A stretch of 64,000 bases of DNA from Scleromatobacter humisilvae (GCF_023231945.1 NZ_JAJLJH010000001.1:1178001-1242000); one strand, 5' to 3'. Positions 17,397-29,815 are shown, counted from the first letter of the stretch. Notes: a model not told the origin generated them from the letters alone. Made by a program: numbers and translations.

Positions 17397-18083
17397 ATGA
17401 CGCTCCTCGCCCGCCTCGCCCTGCTCTGCACGCTGGCCGCCGCCGCGGCCTGCGCGTCGGCCACGCCGCCGCCGTCCGACGACAAGAAGCAGGCGCTGGC
17501 CGAATTCGTCGTCGCCTACCGTCTCGCCGAAGTCTGGCCGCAGATGGCGCCCAAGATCGCGCACGACTCGCTGCCTCGCCTCGAGGACGCCACGCACGCC
17601 GACCTCGACGCCGACAAATCCCCAGCCACCGCCCACGCGCGCGTGCCGGCGCTGCTGGCCGAGGGCCGCCGCGAACTCGAGGACGCGCTGCAACGCTTCG
17701 ACGCCGACGAGCTCGCCGCCTACACGGCCTACGAGATCTACGCGAAGTATTTCGAGACGCAGGAGATCCGCGACATCAGCACGTTCTTCGGCTCGGCCAC
17801 CGGCCGCAAGCTCACCGAGCTGGCGCCCACCATCCTCGCCGAGAGCCGCAGGCCGCAGGCCGGCAACGTGATGGCCAACCATTTCGACGCGCAGGAACTG
17901 GCCGAGATCGACACGTTCTGGAACTCGCCGACAGGCCAGAAGATGCACGCGACCGCGGAGCAGATCCGCGAGGACATGCACGCGCATTTCATCGAGCGCT
18001 CGGAGGCGGCGGTGCAGGCGGTGGCGCGCGACCTGGCCGCCAAGGCCGAGGCGCAGGCTTCGGCGGCGTCGGCGGGGAACTGA
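17397..18083 (+). CDS. DUF2059-type secreted protein
   Basis: A 228-residue protein with N-terminal signal (MTLLARLALLCTLAAAAAC); the cysteine context is a poor lipobox, so periplasmic or lipoprotein is undecided. The mature part is helical and contains TFFGSATGRKLTEL and DTFWNSPTGQKMHA, two copies of the 'FY/W-x-SPxGQK' pattern I associate with DUF2059. It is divergent from the FUSC gene with a 92-base shared promoter region. No function is established for the family. Confidence 0.6.
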   Translation: MTLLARLALLCTLAAAAACASATPPPSDDKKQALAEFVVAYRLAEVWPQMAPKIAHDSLPRLEDATHADLDADKSPATAHARVPALLAEGRRELEDALQRFDADELAAYTAYEIYAKYFETQEIRDISTFFGSATGRKLTELAPTILAESRRPQAGNVMANHFDAQELAEIDTFWNSPTGQKMHATAEQIREDMHAHFIERSEAAVQAVARDLAAKAEAQASAASAGN

Positions 18084-18266
18084 TCGATCCGGGCGTCCCG
18101 CTCGCGGGCGTCACCGTCGGGATCGCGCAGGGGCATCGATGCCGTCCCGGATCCGGGGTTTCAGGAGCAGCCGTTGGTTATGCTGCCAACCTTGCACGCT
18201 CGAGGACTCCGGCGAGGCATGTCGGCGACATCGCCGCGTCCCGGCCGACAGCGATGGAGGATGCGC

Positions 18267-18671
18267 ATGCAATCGATCGGATGGAAACGCCGCCTGGTTC
18301 TGTTTGCACAGCGACTCTGGCAGCCGACCTGCGCCTGCATGACCTGCATGCCGGGCAGCCTGTCGATGGTCGGCAGCCTCGCCCACTGGATCACCGCCGC
18401 GGAGACGGGGCTGACGACGGGACTTCTCGCGCTCCTCCTGACGTTCACGCCTGCCGCGCGGCTGTACCACAGCCGGTGGGGCAACGCGGCGCTGGTCGTG
18501 GCGCTGACCATGTTCGGCGATCTTTGGTCGCACGCACACCGAGACGGTGTCCGGCCCCTCGAGGTCATGCGGACCGGCGTGGTGGCCGGCCTGCTCGCGC
18601 TGGCGGCCTCCTATGTCCTCGAGGACCGTGGGCGCAGGATCCGCGCGGCGTGGGCGAGGCTCAGGCGATAG
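18267..18671 (+). CDS. small membrane protein of unknown function
   Basis: A 134-residue protein starting at the ATG 18267, seven bases after GGAGG (18256-18260). It has a basic N-terminus (MQSIGWKRR), a cysteine-rich CACMTCMPG motif, and three hydrophobic segments (around TAAETGLTTGLLALLLTF, NAALVVALTMFGDLW, and TGVVAGLLALAASYVL). The ending is strongly basic (RRIRAAWARLRR). I do not recognise the family. The CxCxxC cluster could bind a metal or take part in disulfide exchange at the membrane, which is only a guess. It stands between a DUF2059 gene and a convergent NHL-repeat gene. Confidence 0.55.
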   Translation: MQSIGWKRRLVLFAQRLWQPTCACMTCMPGSLSMVGSLAHWITAAETGLTTGLLALLLTFTPAARLYHSRWGNAALVVALTMFGDLWSHAHRDGVRPLEVMRTGVVAGLLALAASYVLEDRGRRIRAAWARLRR

Positions 18672-18741
18672 GCGGAGGCCTTTCGCAGATGGTGTGCTGT
18701 CGGTGCACGCGATTCGCACCCCGGTCGACCGTCGCTGACCC

Positions 18742-19815
18742 TCACGGATGCAGCACCAGCTTCTGCACCCGCCAGTTCAACAGCTCCGCCACGAACAGCG
18801 TGTTCTCGTCCGGGCACGCGATCTCGTGCACCCAGCCGAACTGCTTCAGCTGGCGGCCCGGGCCGCCGATGGTGCCCAGCACCTTGCCGTCCAGCGTCAT
18901 CTTGTAGATGCGGCCGGGGTAGGCATCGGCGGCGTAGAGCACCTGGTGCGGGCCGGGCGTGATGCACAAGGCCCAGGGTGCGCCGGGCGAAAACGTGCCG
19001 GAGGTGGCGTCGGGGTTGAGCGCATTGCCGATCACCGGCTTCGTTGCGCGGTCGAAGGGCACGTCGATGGTCATCGCGCGCAGGAAATGGCCGTCGCCGT
19101 CGAAGACCTGGATGCGGCGGTTGAAGCGGTCGGCGACGTAGACGTGGCCTTGCGCGTCGGCCGCGATGCTGTGCGGCGTGTTGAACTCGCCGGGCGCGCT
19201 GCCGCGCTTGCCCCAGGACGTCAGCCAGTTGCCGTCCTTGTCGACCTTGGCCACGCGCGAGTTGATGTAGCCGTCGCTGATGAAGATGTTGCCTGCGGGA
19301 TCCCAGGTGACGTCGGTGACCTGGCGGAAGCGGCCGTCCTCGGCCGGCAGCGGCGGGTTCGGGTGCTTCAGCGGCGCGGTGTCCTCGTCCGAGGCCTCCT
19401 GCTTGCGGCCGATCACCATCGCCACCTTGCCTTCGGGCGTGAACTTGATGACGAGGTCGGAGCCCTTGTCGGTGACCCAGATGTTGTCGTCGCGGTCGAC
19501 GCGCACCGCGTGCGCAAACGACCAGCCGTACAGGTTCTTGCCGATCTCGCGCAGGAAGTTGCCGTTGGCGTCGAACTCGAGCAGCTGCGCCGCGGCCGCC
19601 GCGTAGGCCGGGCCGCGCGTGTTGCCGCGCGAGAAGACGAAGATGTGGCCCTTCGAGTTGACGGCGACGCCGGAGGCCTCGCCGAGATACATGTCCTTGG
19701 GCAGCTTGATCGCGTCGGGCACGGAGTCGAAGGCGATCTGCGGCACCGCCTGGGCGAAGGCCGGCGCGCCCGCCAGCGCCGCGGCCAGCGCGAGCGCGAG
19801 GGATGCGATTTTCAT
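18742..19815 (-). CDS. secreted NHL-repeat six-bladed beta-propeller (PAL-like)
   Basis: A 357-residue protein with signal peptide (MKIASLALALAAALAGAPAFAQA) preceded by GAGGAG. The mature part is built from NHL blades: VAVNSKGHIFVFSRGN, VDRDDNIWVTDKGSDLVIKF, VTWDPAGNIFISDGYINSRV, IAADAQGHVYVADRFNRRIQVF and a closing WVHEIACPDENTLFVAELLNWRVQKL. This is the architecture of peptidyl-alpha-hydroxyglycine amidating lyase and related bacterial propellers. Bacterial members are of untested function; lactonase- or lyase-like activity and scaffold roles have been proposed. It is a single gene. Confidence 0.78.
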   Translation of the reverse strand: MKIASLALALAAALAGAPAFAQAVPQIAFDSVPDAIKLPKDMYLGEASGVAVNSKGHIFVFSRGNTRGPAYAAAAAQLLEFDANGNFLREIGKNLYGWSFAHAVRVDRDDNIWVTDKGSDLVIKFTPEGKVAMVIGRKQEASDEDTAPLKHPNPPLPAEDGRFRQVTDVTWDPAGNIFISDGYINSRVAKVDKDGNWLTSWGKRGSAPGEFNTPHSIAADAQGHVYVADRFNRRIQVFDGDGHFLRAMTIDVPFDRATKPVIGNALNPDATSGTFSPGAPWALCITPGPHQVLYAADAYPGRIYKMTLDGKVLGTIGGPGRQLKQFGWVHEIACPDENTLFVAELLNWRVQKLVLHP

Positions 19816-19996
19816 GGTGTCTCCTCGGTGGGGAAGTCGCGAGGATAGGAGCGCGCGCAAGCCCGACGCGGCGCCAGGGCGAACGGCCCGGCATCCCCCG
19901 TTCGCGGACTTTTCGCACCGCTGCGCACTGCCGGGCAGCGCGGGCGGCCGAACATTGCGACAATACGCCCCTTCACCGCTTCACTTTCGTTGCCGC

Positions 19997-21232
19997 ATGT
20001 CTTCGCTTCCCCCGTCCTCGACGCCGCCCGAAGGCGACGATTCCGCGCCCGTGTCGCTGCCTGCCGCAGTCGACGCCGCGCCCGAGTCCTCGCCCGAAGT
20101 TGCCGCCGCCGTGGAGCCGTCGCCGCCTGTCGCGGCCGATGCCTCCGCCGAGCCGCAGCCTGCCGGCCAGACCGCGCGTCCCGCGCTGGAGGACTGCGGC
20201 CCGCAACTCAAGAAGTTGTACCCGGCCCTGTTCTCCAATCCCCCCAAGCCGATCAAGCTGCGCATCCAGGCCGACATCCAGGAGCGTTCGCCGGGGCTGT
20301 TCACCAAGCCGCAGCTGTCCGCGTTCCTGCGCCGCTACACCGGCAGCCACGCGTACCTCAACGCGCTGGTGAAGGCGACGCACCGCTTCGACCTCGACGG
20401 CAACCCCGGCGACGAGCTGAGCGACGAGCACCGCAACGCCGCCACCGAGGAGCTGGCGCGCCGCCGCGCCAACACGCAGGCGCGCACCGCGCTCGAACAG
20501 GAGCAGCGCGCCAACCGCGCCACGCTGCTCAAGGAGTTCGAGGCCAACACGCTGCCGGTCGCCGAATTCGCCGCCGCCAAGGGCGTGCCCGAAGGCGAGC
20601 TCGAGCCCTTGATCGCGCGCGCCCGCAAGGAGGCGTTCGAGCCGCCGCCGGCGCCCGCGTTCAATCGCGATCGCCGCGGCCCGCAGCACAACCGCGGCCC
20701 GCGTCCGGAAGGCCAGGGCCCGCGCGGCCCGCGTCCGCCACGCGATGCGAACGCGCAGCCCGCAGTCGCGGCGAACGGTGCGGCGCCGCAAGCCGATGCG
20801 CCGCGCGCGCCACGGCCGCCTCGTGCGGATGGCCCGCGGAGTCCTCGCACGGATGCGCCGCGCGGTCCGCGGGGCGATCGTCCGCAAGGCCCGCGCCCCG
20901 ATGCGCCGCGTGCGGACGGCCCCCGTGGCCCGCTGGACGCGCCGCGTGCCGAGCGCCCGCGCGGTCCGCTGGATGCGCCGCGGGGCCCTCGTCCCGAAGG
21001 CCAACGCAACGGCCCTCGCCCCGACAGCCGCGGCCCGCGCGCGGACGGCCCGCGCGGTGCGAACAACGGCCCGCGTTCCGACGCGCCGCGCGGCCCGCGC
21101 CGCGACGACGATCGCCGTCCGCCGCGCCCGGACGATCGCGGCCCTCGGCCCAACGTCGTCTCGTCGCCGGCCGCACCGACGGCGATGGCGCTGGCGTTCA
21201 GCGCGCTCAATGCGCTGAAGACCAAGAAGTAA
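19997..21232 (+). CDS. ProQ/FinO-family RNA chaperone with long Arg/Pro/Gly tail
   Basis: A 411-residue RNA-binding protein. Residues about 65-190 form the FinO/ProQ domain (LKKLYPALFSNPPKPIKLRI, then LRRYTGSHAYLNALVKATHR and DLDGNPGDEL), which in other bacteria binds structured small RNAs and 3' ends of mRNAs. The N-terminal ~60 residues are Ala/Pro-rich. After a charged helical stretch, the C-terminal ~190 residues are a low-complexity tail of repeated GPR, APRGPR and ADGPRG units. Such RG-rich tails favour non-specific RNA binding and possibly condensates. A GACAAT hexamer at 19959-19964 is a candidate -10. It is followed by a clear intrinsic terminator. Confidence 0.85.
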   Translation: MSSLPPSSTPPEGDDSAPVSLPAAVDAAPESSPEVAAAVEPSPPVAADASAEPQPAGQTARPALEDCGPQLKKLYPALFSNPPKPIKLRIQADIQERSPGLFTKPQLSAFLRRYTGSHAYLNALVKATHRFDLDGNPGDELSDEHRNAATEELARRRANTQARTALEQEQRANRATLLKEFEANTLPVAEFAAAKGVPEGELEPLIARARKEAFEPPPAPAFNRDRRGPQHNRGPRPEGQGPRGPRPPRDANAQPAVAANGAAPQADAPRAPRPPRADGPRSPRTDAPRGPRGDRPQGPRPDAPRADGPRGPLDAPRAERPRGPLDAPRGPRPEGQRNGPRPDSRGPRADGPRGANNGPRSDAPRGPRRDDDRRPPRPDDRGPRPNVVSSPAAPTAMALAFSALNALKTKK

Positions 21233-21236
21233 GAGA

Positions 21237-21266
21237 AAGGCCCGCGCGATGCGGGCCTTCTTCATT
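21237..21266 (+). terminator. intrinsic terminator after the ProQ-family gene
   Basis: The stem AAGGCCCGC / GCGGGCCTT with a five-base GCGAT loop starts four bases after the stop codon and is followed by CTTCATT. It is the clearest single terminator in the window. Confidence 0.85.
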
Positions 21267-21323
21267 CGGCGCGCCGGGCCTGGAGGAGGCTGGCCTCGTT
21301 GGGGTCATGGCGTCGTTGGGGTC

Positions 21324-21438
21324 GGCCTCGTTGGGGTCAGGTCTTGCCTTTTGCCTGCCGGCTGGGGTCAGGTCTTGCCTTTTGCCTGGCGGACACGAGA
21401 TTCGTCACCTATGAGAAGTCACCGGGATGACTTGGCCC
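21324..21438 (+). repeat. 115-base tandem repeat, copy 1
   Basis: This unit spans GGCCTCGTTGGGGTCAGG through GATGACTTGGCC. It contains two GGGGTCAGGTCTTGCC motifs 31 bases apart plus a segment beginning GGACACGAGATTCGTCACC. It is followed directly by a second copy. Confidence 0.85.
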
Positions 21439-21553
21439 GGCCTCGTTGGGGTCAGGTCTTGCCTTTTGCCTGCCGGCTGGGGTCAGGTCTTGCCTTTTGC
21501 CTGGTGGACACGAGATTCGTCACCTATGAGAAGTCGCCGGGATGACTTGGCCA
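21439..21553 (+). repeat. 115-base tandem repeat, copy 2
   Basis: This copy matches copy 1 at the same period of 115 bases with only about two substitutions (TGGTGG for TGGCGG and TCGCCGG for TCACCGG). The near-identity points to a recent duplication by slippage or unequal exchange. Confidence 0.85.
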
Positions 21554-21627
21554 ACAAGGCGCGGTTGAATCCGATGCCCTTGCGCCACCCGAACAGTCTT
21601 GGACACCCATTCGCCTGCGAGAAACAC

Positions 21628-21682
21628 AGGCAAATGGCAAGACCTGACCCCGGGTTGAAGGCAAAAGGCAAGACCTGACCCC
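21628..21682 (-). repeat. inverted copies of the REP-like motif
   Basis: Two copies, GGCAAGACCTGACCCC ending at 21651 and at 21682, are the reverse complement of the motif in the tandem repeats. They are followed by GACCCCAGTCTG repeated several times up to about 21730. Together with the forward copies they can fold into long hairpins downstream of both flanking genes. Confidence 0.8.
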
Positions 21683-21758
21683 AGTCTGCCATGACCCCAG
21701 TCTGCCAGTCTGTTGTGACCCCAGTCTGTTGACCCCGGCCTGTTCTGCCCTCCGGCGC

Positions 21759-22882
<1,124 letters not shown>

Positions 22883-22883
<1 letters not shown>

Positions 22884-24226
22884 CAGCGGCTCCGCTTGTG
22901 GTTTGCGATGAACTCGCGGTACCAGTGCGCGCTGGCCTTGGGGGTGCGCGCCTGCGTGTCGTAGTCGACGCGGAACAGGCCGAAGCGCTTGGCGTAGCCC
23001 GAATCCCACTCGAAGTTGTCGAGCAGGCTCCAGTAGAAATAGCCGCGCACGTCGACGCCCATCGCCAGCGCCTTGGCGACCGCGTCGAGATGCCCCTGCA
23101 GGTAGGCGACGCGCGGCGTGTCCTCGACCGCGCCGTCCGCGTCGACGACGTCGGCGTTGGCCATGCCGTTCTCGGTGATGATCATCGGCGGCGGCATGTA
23201 GTCGCGCGTCAGGCGCACCAGGTGCTGCGTCAGCACCTCGGGCACGATCTCCCAGCCCATGTCGTTGAAGCCATGCGGCGCCGGCGCGGGGATCTTCGGT
23301 TCGCGCGTGCTGACCCAGTTGCGCGTGTAGAGGTTGATGCCGAGGAAATCCAGCGGCTGGCGGATGACGGCCATGTCGCCGGACTCGATGCGCGGCGCGT
23401 CGTCGCCGAGGTGCTCGATCGCATCGGCCGGATAGGCGCCGCGGAACAGCGGATCCATGTACCAGCGCACGTCCAGGCCGTCGGCGATGCGCGCGGCGTG
23501 CAGGTCGGACGGCGTCTTCTCGGCCGCGACGGCCGGCGTGTGGTTCAGCACGATGCCCAGCTGCGACCTCGGCCCGATCGCGCGCATCGCGCTCATCGCC
23601 AGGCCGTGGCCCAGCAGCAGGTGGTGCGAGACCTGCATCGCGGCCTTGCGGCTCTTCAGGCCCGGCGCGAACTGGCCCATCTCGTAGCCCAGCGTCGCGA
23701 CGCACCAGGGCTCGTTGAGCGTCGAGATCGTCACGAGACGGTCGCCGAAGCGGCGCGCGATCTCGGCGGCATAGTCGGCGAAGTACCGGGAAGTCTCGCG
23801 CGACTGCCAGCCGCCCACCAGATCCTGCAGCGCCTGCGGCAGGTCCCAGTGATGCAGCGTCGCGTGCGGCGCGATGCCGGCGGCCAGCAGCGTGTCGATC
23901 AGCCGGTCGTAGAACGCGAGGCCCGTCTCGTTCCACGCGCCCTGCCCCAGCGGCTGCACGCGCGGCCAGGCGAACGAGAAGCGGTAGGCGTCCAGGCCCA
24001 GCCACTGCATGCGCTCGACGTCCTGCGGCATGCGGTGGATGTGGTCGCAGGCCACGCTGATGTCGGAGCCGTCCTTGATCTTGCCGGGCGTCGCGCAGAA
24101 CGCGTCCCAGATCGACGGGCCCTTGCCGTCGCCCGGCGCGTGGCCTTCGATCTGCGCGGCGCTCGTCGCGGCGCCGAGGACGAAGTCGCGCGGCAAGGTC
24201 GGGAATGGGAACTGTGAGGAAGTCAT
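22883..24226 (-). CDS. GH1 beta-glucosidase
   Basis: A 447-residue family 1 glycoside hydrolase without a signal peptide, so cytoplasmic. The acid/base glutamate is E172 in TLNEPW and the nucleophile E352 in ITENGMA; further GH1 landmarks are FLGINLYTRNWV and YFYWSLLDNFEW near the end. It hydrolyses beta-linked glucosides or related disaccharides after import. The gene sits between the permease and ATPase genes of a CUT1 importer, so the imported sugar is likely a beta-linked di- or oligosaccharide such as cellobiose or a laminari-oligosaccharide (inference). Length is normal for the family. Confidence 0.93.
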
Positions 24227-24238
24227 GTCGAACCGAAG

Positions 24239-25072
24239 TTATTTGACGGCACCCGCCGTGAGCCCTGCAACAAGGCGGCGTGCGGAGAAGACGAAGGCGA
24301 CGAGCAGCGGCAGCATCGCGATGGCCGAGCCGGCCATCAGCGCGCCCCACTCGGTGTTGTTGGGGCTTTGCATGCTGCGCAGCGCCAGCGGCACGGTGTA
24401 GTGGTCGACGCTGCGCATCACCACCAGCGGGCCGACGAAGTTGTTCCAGGCATTGATGAACGTGATCAGCCCCAGCGTTCCGAGCGCGGGGCCGCACAGC
24501 GGCAGCACCACGCTCCAGAACGTGCGCAGCTCGCCGCAGCCGTCCATGCGCGCGGCGTCGATCAGGTCGCGCGGGATCGCCGAGCCGATGTACTGGCGCA
24601 TCAGGAAGATGCCCAGCGCGCCGGCCGCACCGGGCACGTACAGCGCGCGCGGCTCGTCGATCCAGCCCAGCAGGTCCATCACCATGAAGGTCGGGATCAT
24701 GTTGAGGAAACTGGGCAGCATCATCGAGCCGACCACCAGCGCGAACAGGATCTTCTTGCCCGCGAACTCGTGCACCGCGAACGCATAGCCCGCGAGCGCG
24801 CACAATACGAGGTTCAGCGCGGTCGCCATCGTCGCGACATACAGGCTCATGCCAAGGTTGCGCCAGAACGGCAGGCGCTCCAGCAGCAGCTGCAGGTTCA
24901 TGAGGAAGTGCGTGCCGAACCAGACAGGCGGCGGCGAGGCGAAGATGTCGGCCCGCGCCTGCGTCGCGAAGACGAAGGTGAACCAGAACGGCGCGGCGAG
25001 CAGGATCACACCGGCGAAAACGAGGGCCAGCGTCGTCACGCGCGCGGGCGTGAGGCGTTCAGCGCGCGACAT
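24239..25072 (-). CDS. CUT1 sugar ABC permease, MalG type
   Basis: A 277-residue inner-membrane permease with about six helices. The EAA loop that docks with the ATPase reads DAARMDGCGELRTFWSVVLP. The start at ATG 25072 overlaps the end of the MalF-type gene by 14 bases, which fits translational coupling; an upstream ATG at 25111 would overlap more. Together with the MalF-type subunit it forms the sugar channel. Confidence 0.9.
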   Translation of the reverse strand: MSRAERLTPARVTTLALVFAGVILLAAPFWFTFVFATQARADIFASPPPVWFGTHFLMNLQLLLERLPFWRNLGMSLYVATMATALNLVLCALAGYAFAVHEFAGKKILFALVVGSMMLPSFLNMIPTFMVMDLLGWIDEPRALYVPGAAGALGIFLMRQYIGSAIPRDLIDAARMDGCGELRTFWSVVLPLCGPALGTLGLITFINAWNNFVGPLVVMRSVDHYTVPLALRSMQSPNNTEWGALMAGSAIAMLPLLVAFVFSARRLVAGLTAGAVK

Positions 25073-26027
25073 CGCCGCCCCCTTCCTTGCCGAACAGCCG
25101 CGCATTGCCATACGTCAGCGCCGCGATGATGAAGAACAGCAGCCACGACACGGCCGACGCGGTGCCGAAGTCGCCGTCGGAAAACGCCATGCGGTACATG
25201 AACGTCGCAGTCGTCATCACGCTCGTGGCCACGCCGGAGTCGGGCGGGATCAGGATGAACGGCTCCTCGAACAGCTGCAGGTTGCCGATCAGCGTCAGCG
25301 TGACGGCGAAGAACATCATGGGCTTGAGCAGCGGCAGCGCGATGTAGCGGAACTGCTGCCAGCGCGAGGCGCCGTCCAGCGTCGCGGCCTCGTACAGGTC
25401 GTTCGAGATCACCTGCAGCGCCGACAGGTACAGCACGACGTTCCAGCCGAGGTAGCGCCAGAACACGACGAAGGCGATGGCGGGCCTGGCCCAGAAGGCG
25501 TCGCCCAGCCAGTCGATCGGCTTGCCCGGCAGGATCGCGTTGATGACGCCGAAGTCCTTGGAGAACAGCGTCGTGAAGATCAGCGCGATCGCCACGCTGG
25601 ACGTCACATATGGCACGAAGTACGCGCCGACGACGAAGTTGCGGCTGCGCTTCAAGGTCATGTGGATCAGGAACGCCAACGGCAGCGCGACCAGGTGCTG
25701 CGGCACGCCGGACGCCACGGCGAACCACAGCGTGTTGCCCAGCGACTTGGCGAACCACGGGTCGGTGATCGCGTACCGGTAGTTCTCCAGCCCGACCCAG
25801 TGCATGGCGGCCAGGCCTTCCGCGGCGTCCCACTGGTGCAGCGACAGCCACACCGAGAACAGCAGCGGGAACAGGCCGAACACCGCGAACAGGACGAAGA
25901 ACGGCGCGATGAACGCGTACGGCGCGAGCTTGCGCACGCGCTTGCGCCAGCGCGCGCGGGACGCGCTCGCGCGCGCGGGGGCAGCGGCGCGCAGGTAGGT
26001 CGAGTCGGGGGAGATCATCGAATGCAT
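25059..26027 (-). CDS. CUT1 sugar ABC permease, MalF type
   Basis: A 322-residue inner-membrane permease. A basic N-terminal stretch (RARWRKRVRKL) precedes the first helix APYAFIAPFFVLFAVFGLFP. The EAA loop is YEAATLDGASRWQQFRYIALP. The gene begins three bases after the binding-protein stop and overlaps the MalG-type gene, so all three importer genes form one transcription unit. Substrate is inferred from the operon's beta-glucosidase. Confidence 0.9.
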   Translation of the reverse strand: MHSMISPDSTYLRAAAPARASASRARWRKRVRKLAPYAFIAPFFVLFAVFGLFPLLFSVWLSLHQWDAAEGLAAMHWVGLENYRYAITDPWFAKSLGNTLWFAVASGVPQHLVALPLAFLIHMTLKRSRNFVVGAYFVPYVTSSVAIALIFTTLFSKDFGVINAILPGKPIDWLGDAFWARPAIAFVVFWRYLGWNVVLYLSALQVISNDLYEAATLDGASRWQQFRYIALPLLKPMMFFAVTLTLIGNLQLFEEPFILIPPDSGVATSVMTTATFMYRMAFSDGDFGTASAVSWLLFFIIAALTYGNARLFGKEGGGDVAR

Positions 26028-26030
26028 GGC

Positions 26031-27275
26031 TCAGCGGCGCGCGCGGTGTTCGATCAGCGACTTCGCGTCGGCAAGCGCGACGCGGATGTCCTTGCCCTGC
26101 GAGATCACGTTCTGGTATTCGGCACGCACGACGTCGGTGGCCATCGAGTCGTACTTGTCGACGGGGATCGCCGGCACCCTGGCGGCGATGTCGCGCCACA
26201 GCTCACGCGCCTTCTGGCCGCCGAGGAAGGCCATGGGCTCGTCGATGATCGGATCCTGCTGCGCGGCGAGCAGCGAGGGGAAGGTGTCCAGCGTGCGCAG
26301 CGAGGCCAGCTGCGTCTCCTTGTCCGCGGTCATGAAGCGCACGAACGCCCAGGCCTCGGGCTTGTGCGCCGCGCGGCGCGGGATCGCGTAGAACGAGCCG
26401 CCGTACGACGCGTTCGCGCCCGCGGGCAGCGGCGCCGCTCGCCACTTGCCGGCGGTGTCGGGCGCGAGCCAGTTCTTCAGGTGGCCGGCGAGCCAGGCGC
26501 CCATCATGGCGCCCGCGATCTTGCTGGAGCGAAAGCCCGCGACCCACTCGTTGGTCCAGATCGTCGTGCCCGCATCGATGCCGGCCTTGTGCGCGGCGCG
26601 GCCCAGCTCGAACGCGTGCACGAAGCGTGGGCCGTCGACCAGCACCTTGCCCGCATGGTCGAAGTAGATGCCGTCGCCGGGCGCGAGGTCGGAGCGCAGC
26701 ACGATGTCGACGATGTCGGCCGAGTCGGCCAGCAGGTTCGCGCCGGTCGCGGACTTCAACTTGACGCCGGCCGCGATGAACGAGTCCCAGCTCTTTGTGA
26801 GGTCGGCCTCGGACAGGCCGGCCTTGGCGATCAGGTCGGCGCGGTACAGCAGCGTGCCGGGGCCAATGTCGGCGGGCAGCGCCGCGAGCTCGCCCGCGGC
26901 GTTGGTCGCCTGCGTGAACGTGTAGCCGACGAACTGGCCGCGCAGCGCGCCCGCGTCGTACGGCGGCTTGTTCAGGTCCTCGAAGCCGCGCGAGCCGGCG
27001 AATTTGCCGATGAACTTGAAGTCGATCGCCATCACGTCGGGCAGGCCCGAGCCGGTGGCCAGCGCGGTGGTCATCGCGGTGTGGTGGTCGGCGTACTGCA
27101 GCGAGACGATCTTGACGTCGACGTCCGGATGCGCGGCGTGCCAGCGCGGCAGCGCGGCGCGGGCGGCGCGATCGAGGTCGGGGAACGTGGCGACGGTGAT
27201 GGTCGTCGTCGCGCCGGCCAGGCCGGCAGCAAGGACGAGCGCCGCGGCCGCCAGCGCGCGGAAAAGGGAGGACAT
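26031..27275 (-). CDS. sugar ABC importer periplasmic binding protein (extracellular solute-binding family 1)
   Basis: A 414-residue binding protein with signal peptide (MSSLFRALAAAALVLAAGLAGA). The mature protein opens TTITVATFPDLDRAARAALPRWHAAHPDVDVKIV in the manner of family 1 sugar-binding proteins, and contains LPDVMAIDFKFIGKFA. The Shine-Dalgarno is weak. It lies between the TonB-dependent receptor and the permeases on the same strand, separated from the receptor stop by 116 bases that include a hairpin. It delivers the sugar, brought across the outer membrane by the receptor, to the MalFG-type channel. Confidence 0.88.
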   Translation of the reverse strand: MSSLFRALAAAALVLAAGLAGATTTITVATFPDLDRAARAALPRWHAAHPDVDVKIVSLQYADHHTAMTTALATGSGLPDVMAIDFKFIGKFAGSRGFEDLNKPPYDAGALRGQFVGYTFTQATNAAGELAALPADIGPGTLLYRADLIAKAGLSEADLTKSWDSFIAAGVKLKSATGANLLADSADIVDIVLRSDLAPGDGIYFDHAGKVLVDGPRFVHAFELGRAAHKAGIDAGTTIWTNEWVAGFRSSKIAGAMMGAWLAGHLKNWLAPDTAGKWRAAPLPAGANASYGGSFYAIPRRAAHKPEAWAFVRFMTADKETQLASLRTLDTFPSLLAAQQDPIIDEPMAFLGGQKARELWRDIAARVPAIPVDKYDSMATDVVRAEYQNVISQGKDIRVALADAKSLIEHRARR

Positions 27276-27356
27276 GGTCGGGGCGAGGATGGCGCGGCGC
27301 AGGGGCCGCGACCGTGGCGCGCCGCCCGCGCGCGGCGCGGACGGATGCGGGGAGAC

Positions 27357-27386
27357 GGCGGCGCTCGTCCAACGAGGAGCGCCGCC
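27357..27386 (-). terminator. hairpin between receptor and binding-protein genes
   Basis: GGCGGCGCTC (27357-27366) and GAGCGCCGCC (27377-27386) form a ten-base-pair stem starting six bases after the receptor stop. There is no T-rich tail. It may be a 3' end-stabilising or partial terminator element that lets receptor mRNA exceed that of the importer genes. Confidence 0.5.
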
Positions 27387-27391
27387 CGGCA

Positions 27392-29815
<2,424 letters not shown>

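Larger units (their letters stand above)
21299..21737. repeat. REP-like repeat cluster (no gene in this interval)
   Basis: The 526-base gap between the ProQ gene and the sugar ABC ATPase holds a dense repeat cluster. The motif GGGGTCAGGTCTTGCC occurs four times in direct orientation (starting at 21333, 21364, 21448 and 21479). It occurs twice in inverted orientation (ending at 21651 and 21682). Shorter GGGGTCA and GACCCCAGTCTG variants lie at the edges. The motif resembles sequences found beside REP-associated (Y1, RAYT) transposase genes in Proteobacteria, but no transposase is present here. The inverted copies enclose about 125 bases of unique DNA, as in a miniature non-autonomous element. 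Confidence 0.75.

Noticed and set aside
14225-17485. 1086-residue minus-strand frame overlapping the FUSC gene
   Set aside because: It is a +1 shadow of the FUSC gene, dominated by Ala/Arg/Gly with no hydrophobic helices.
21324-21553. Possible CRISPR array in the repeat cluster
   Set aside because: The repeats are 115 bp in tandem with an internal 31-bp period, with no constant spacer lengths and no cas genes.
21459-21678. Small open frames inside the repeat cluster
   Set aside because: They are made of repeated sequence without ribosome-binding sites and look like by-products of the repeats.
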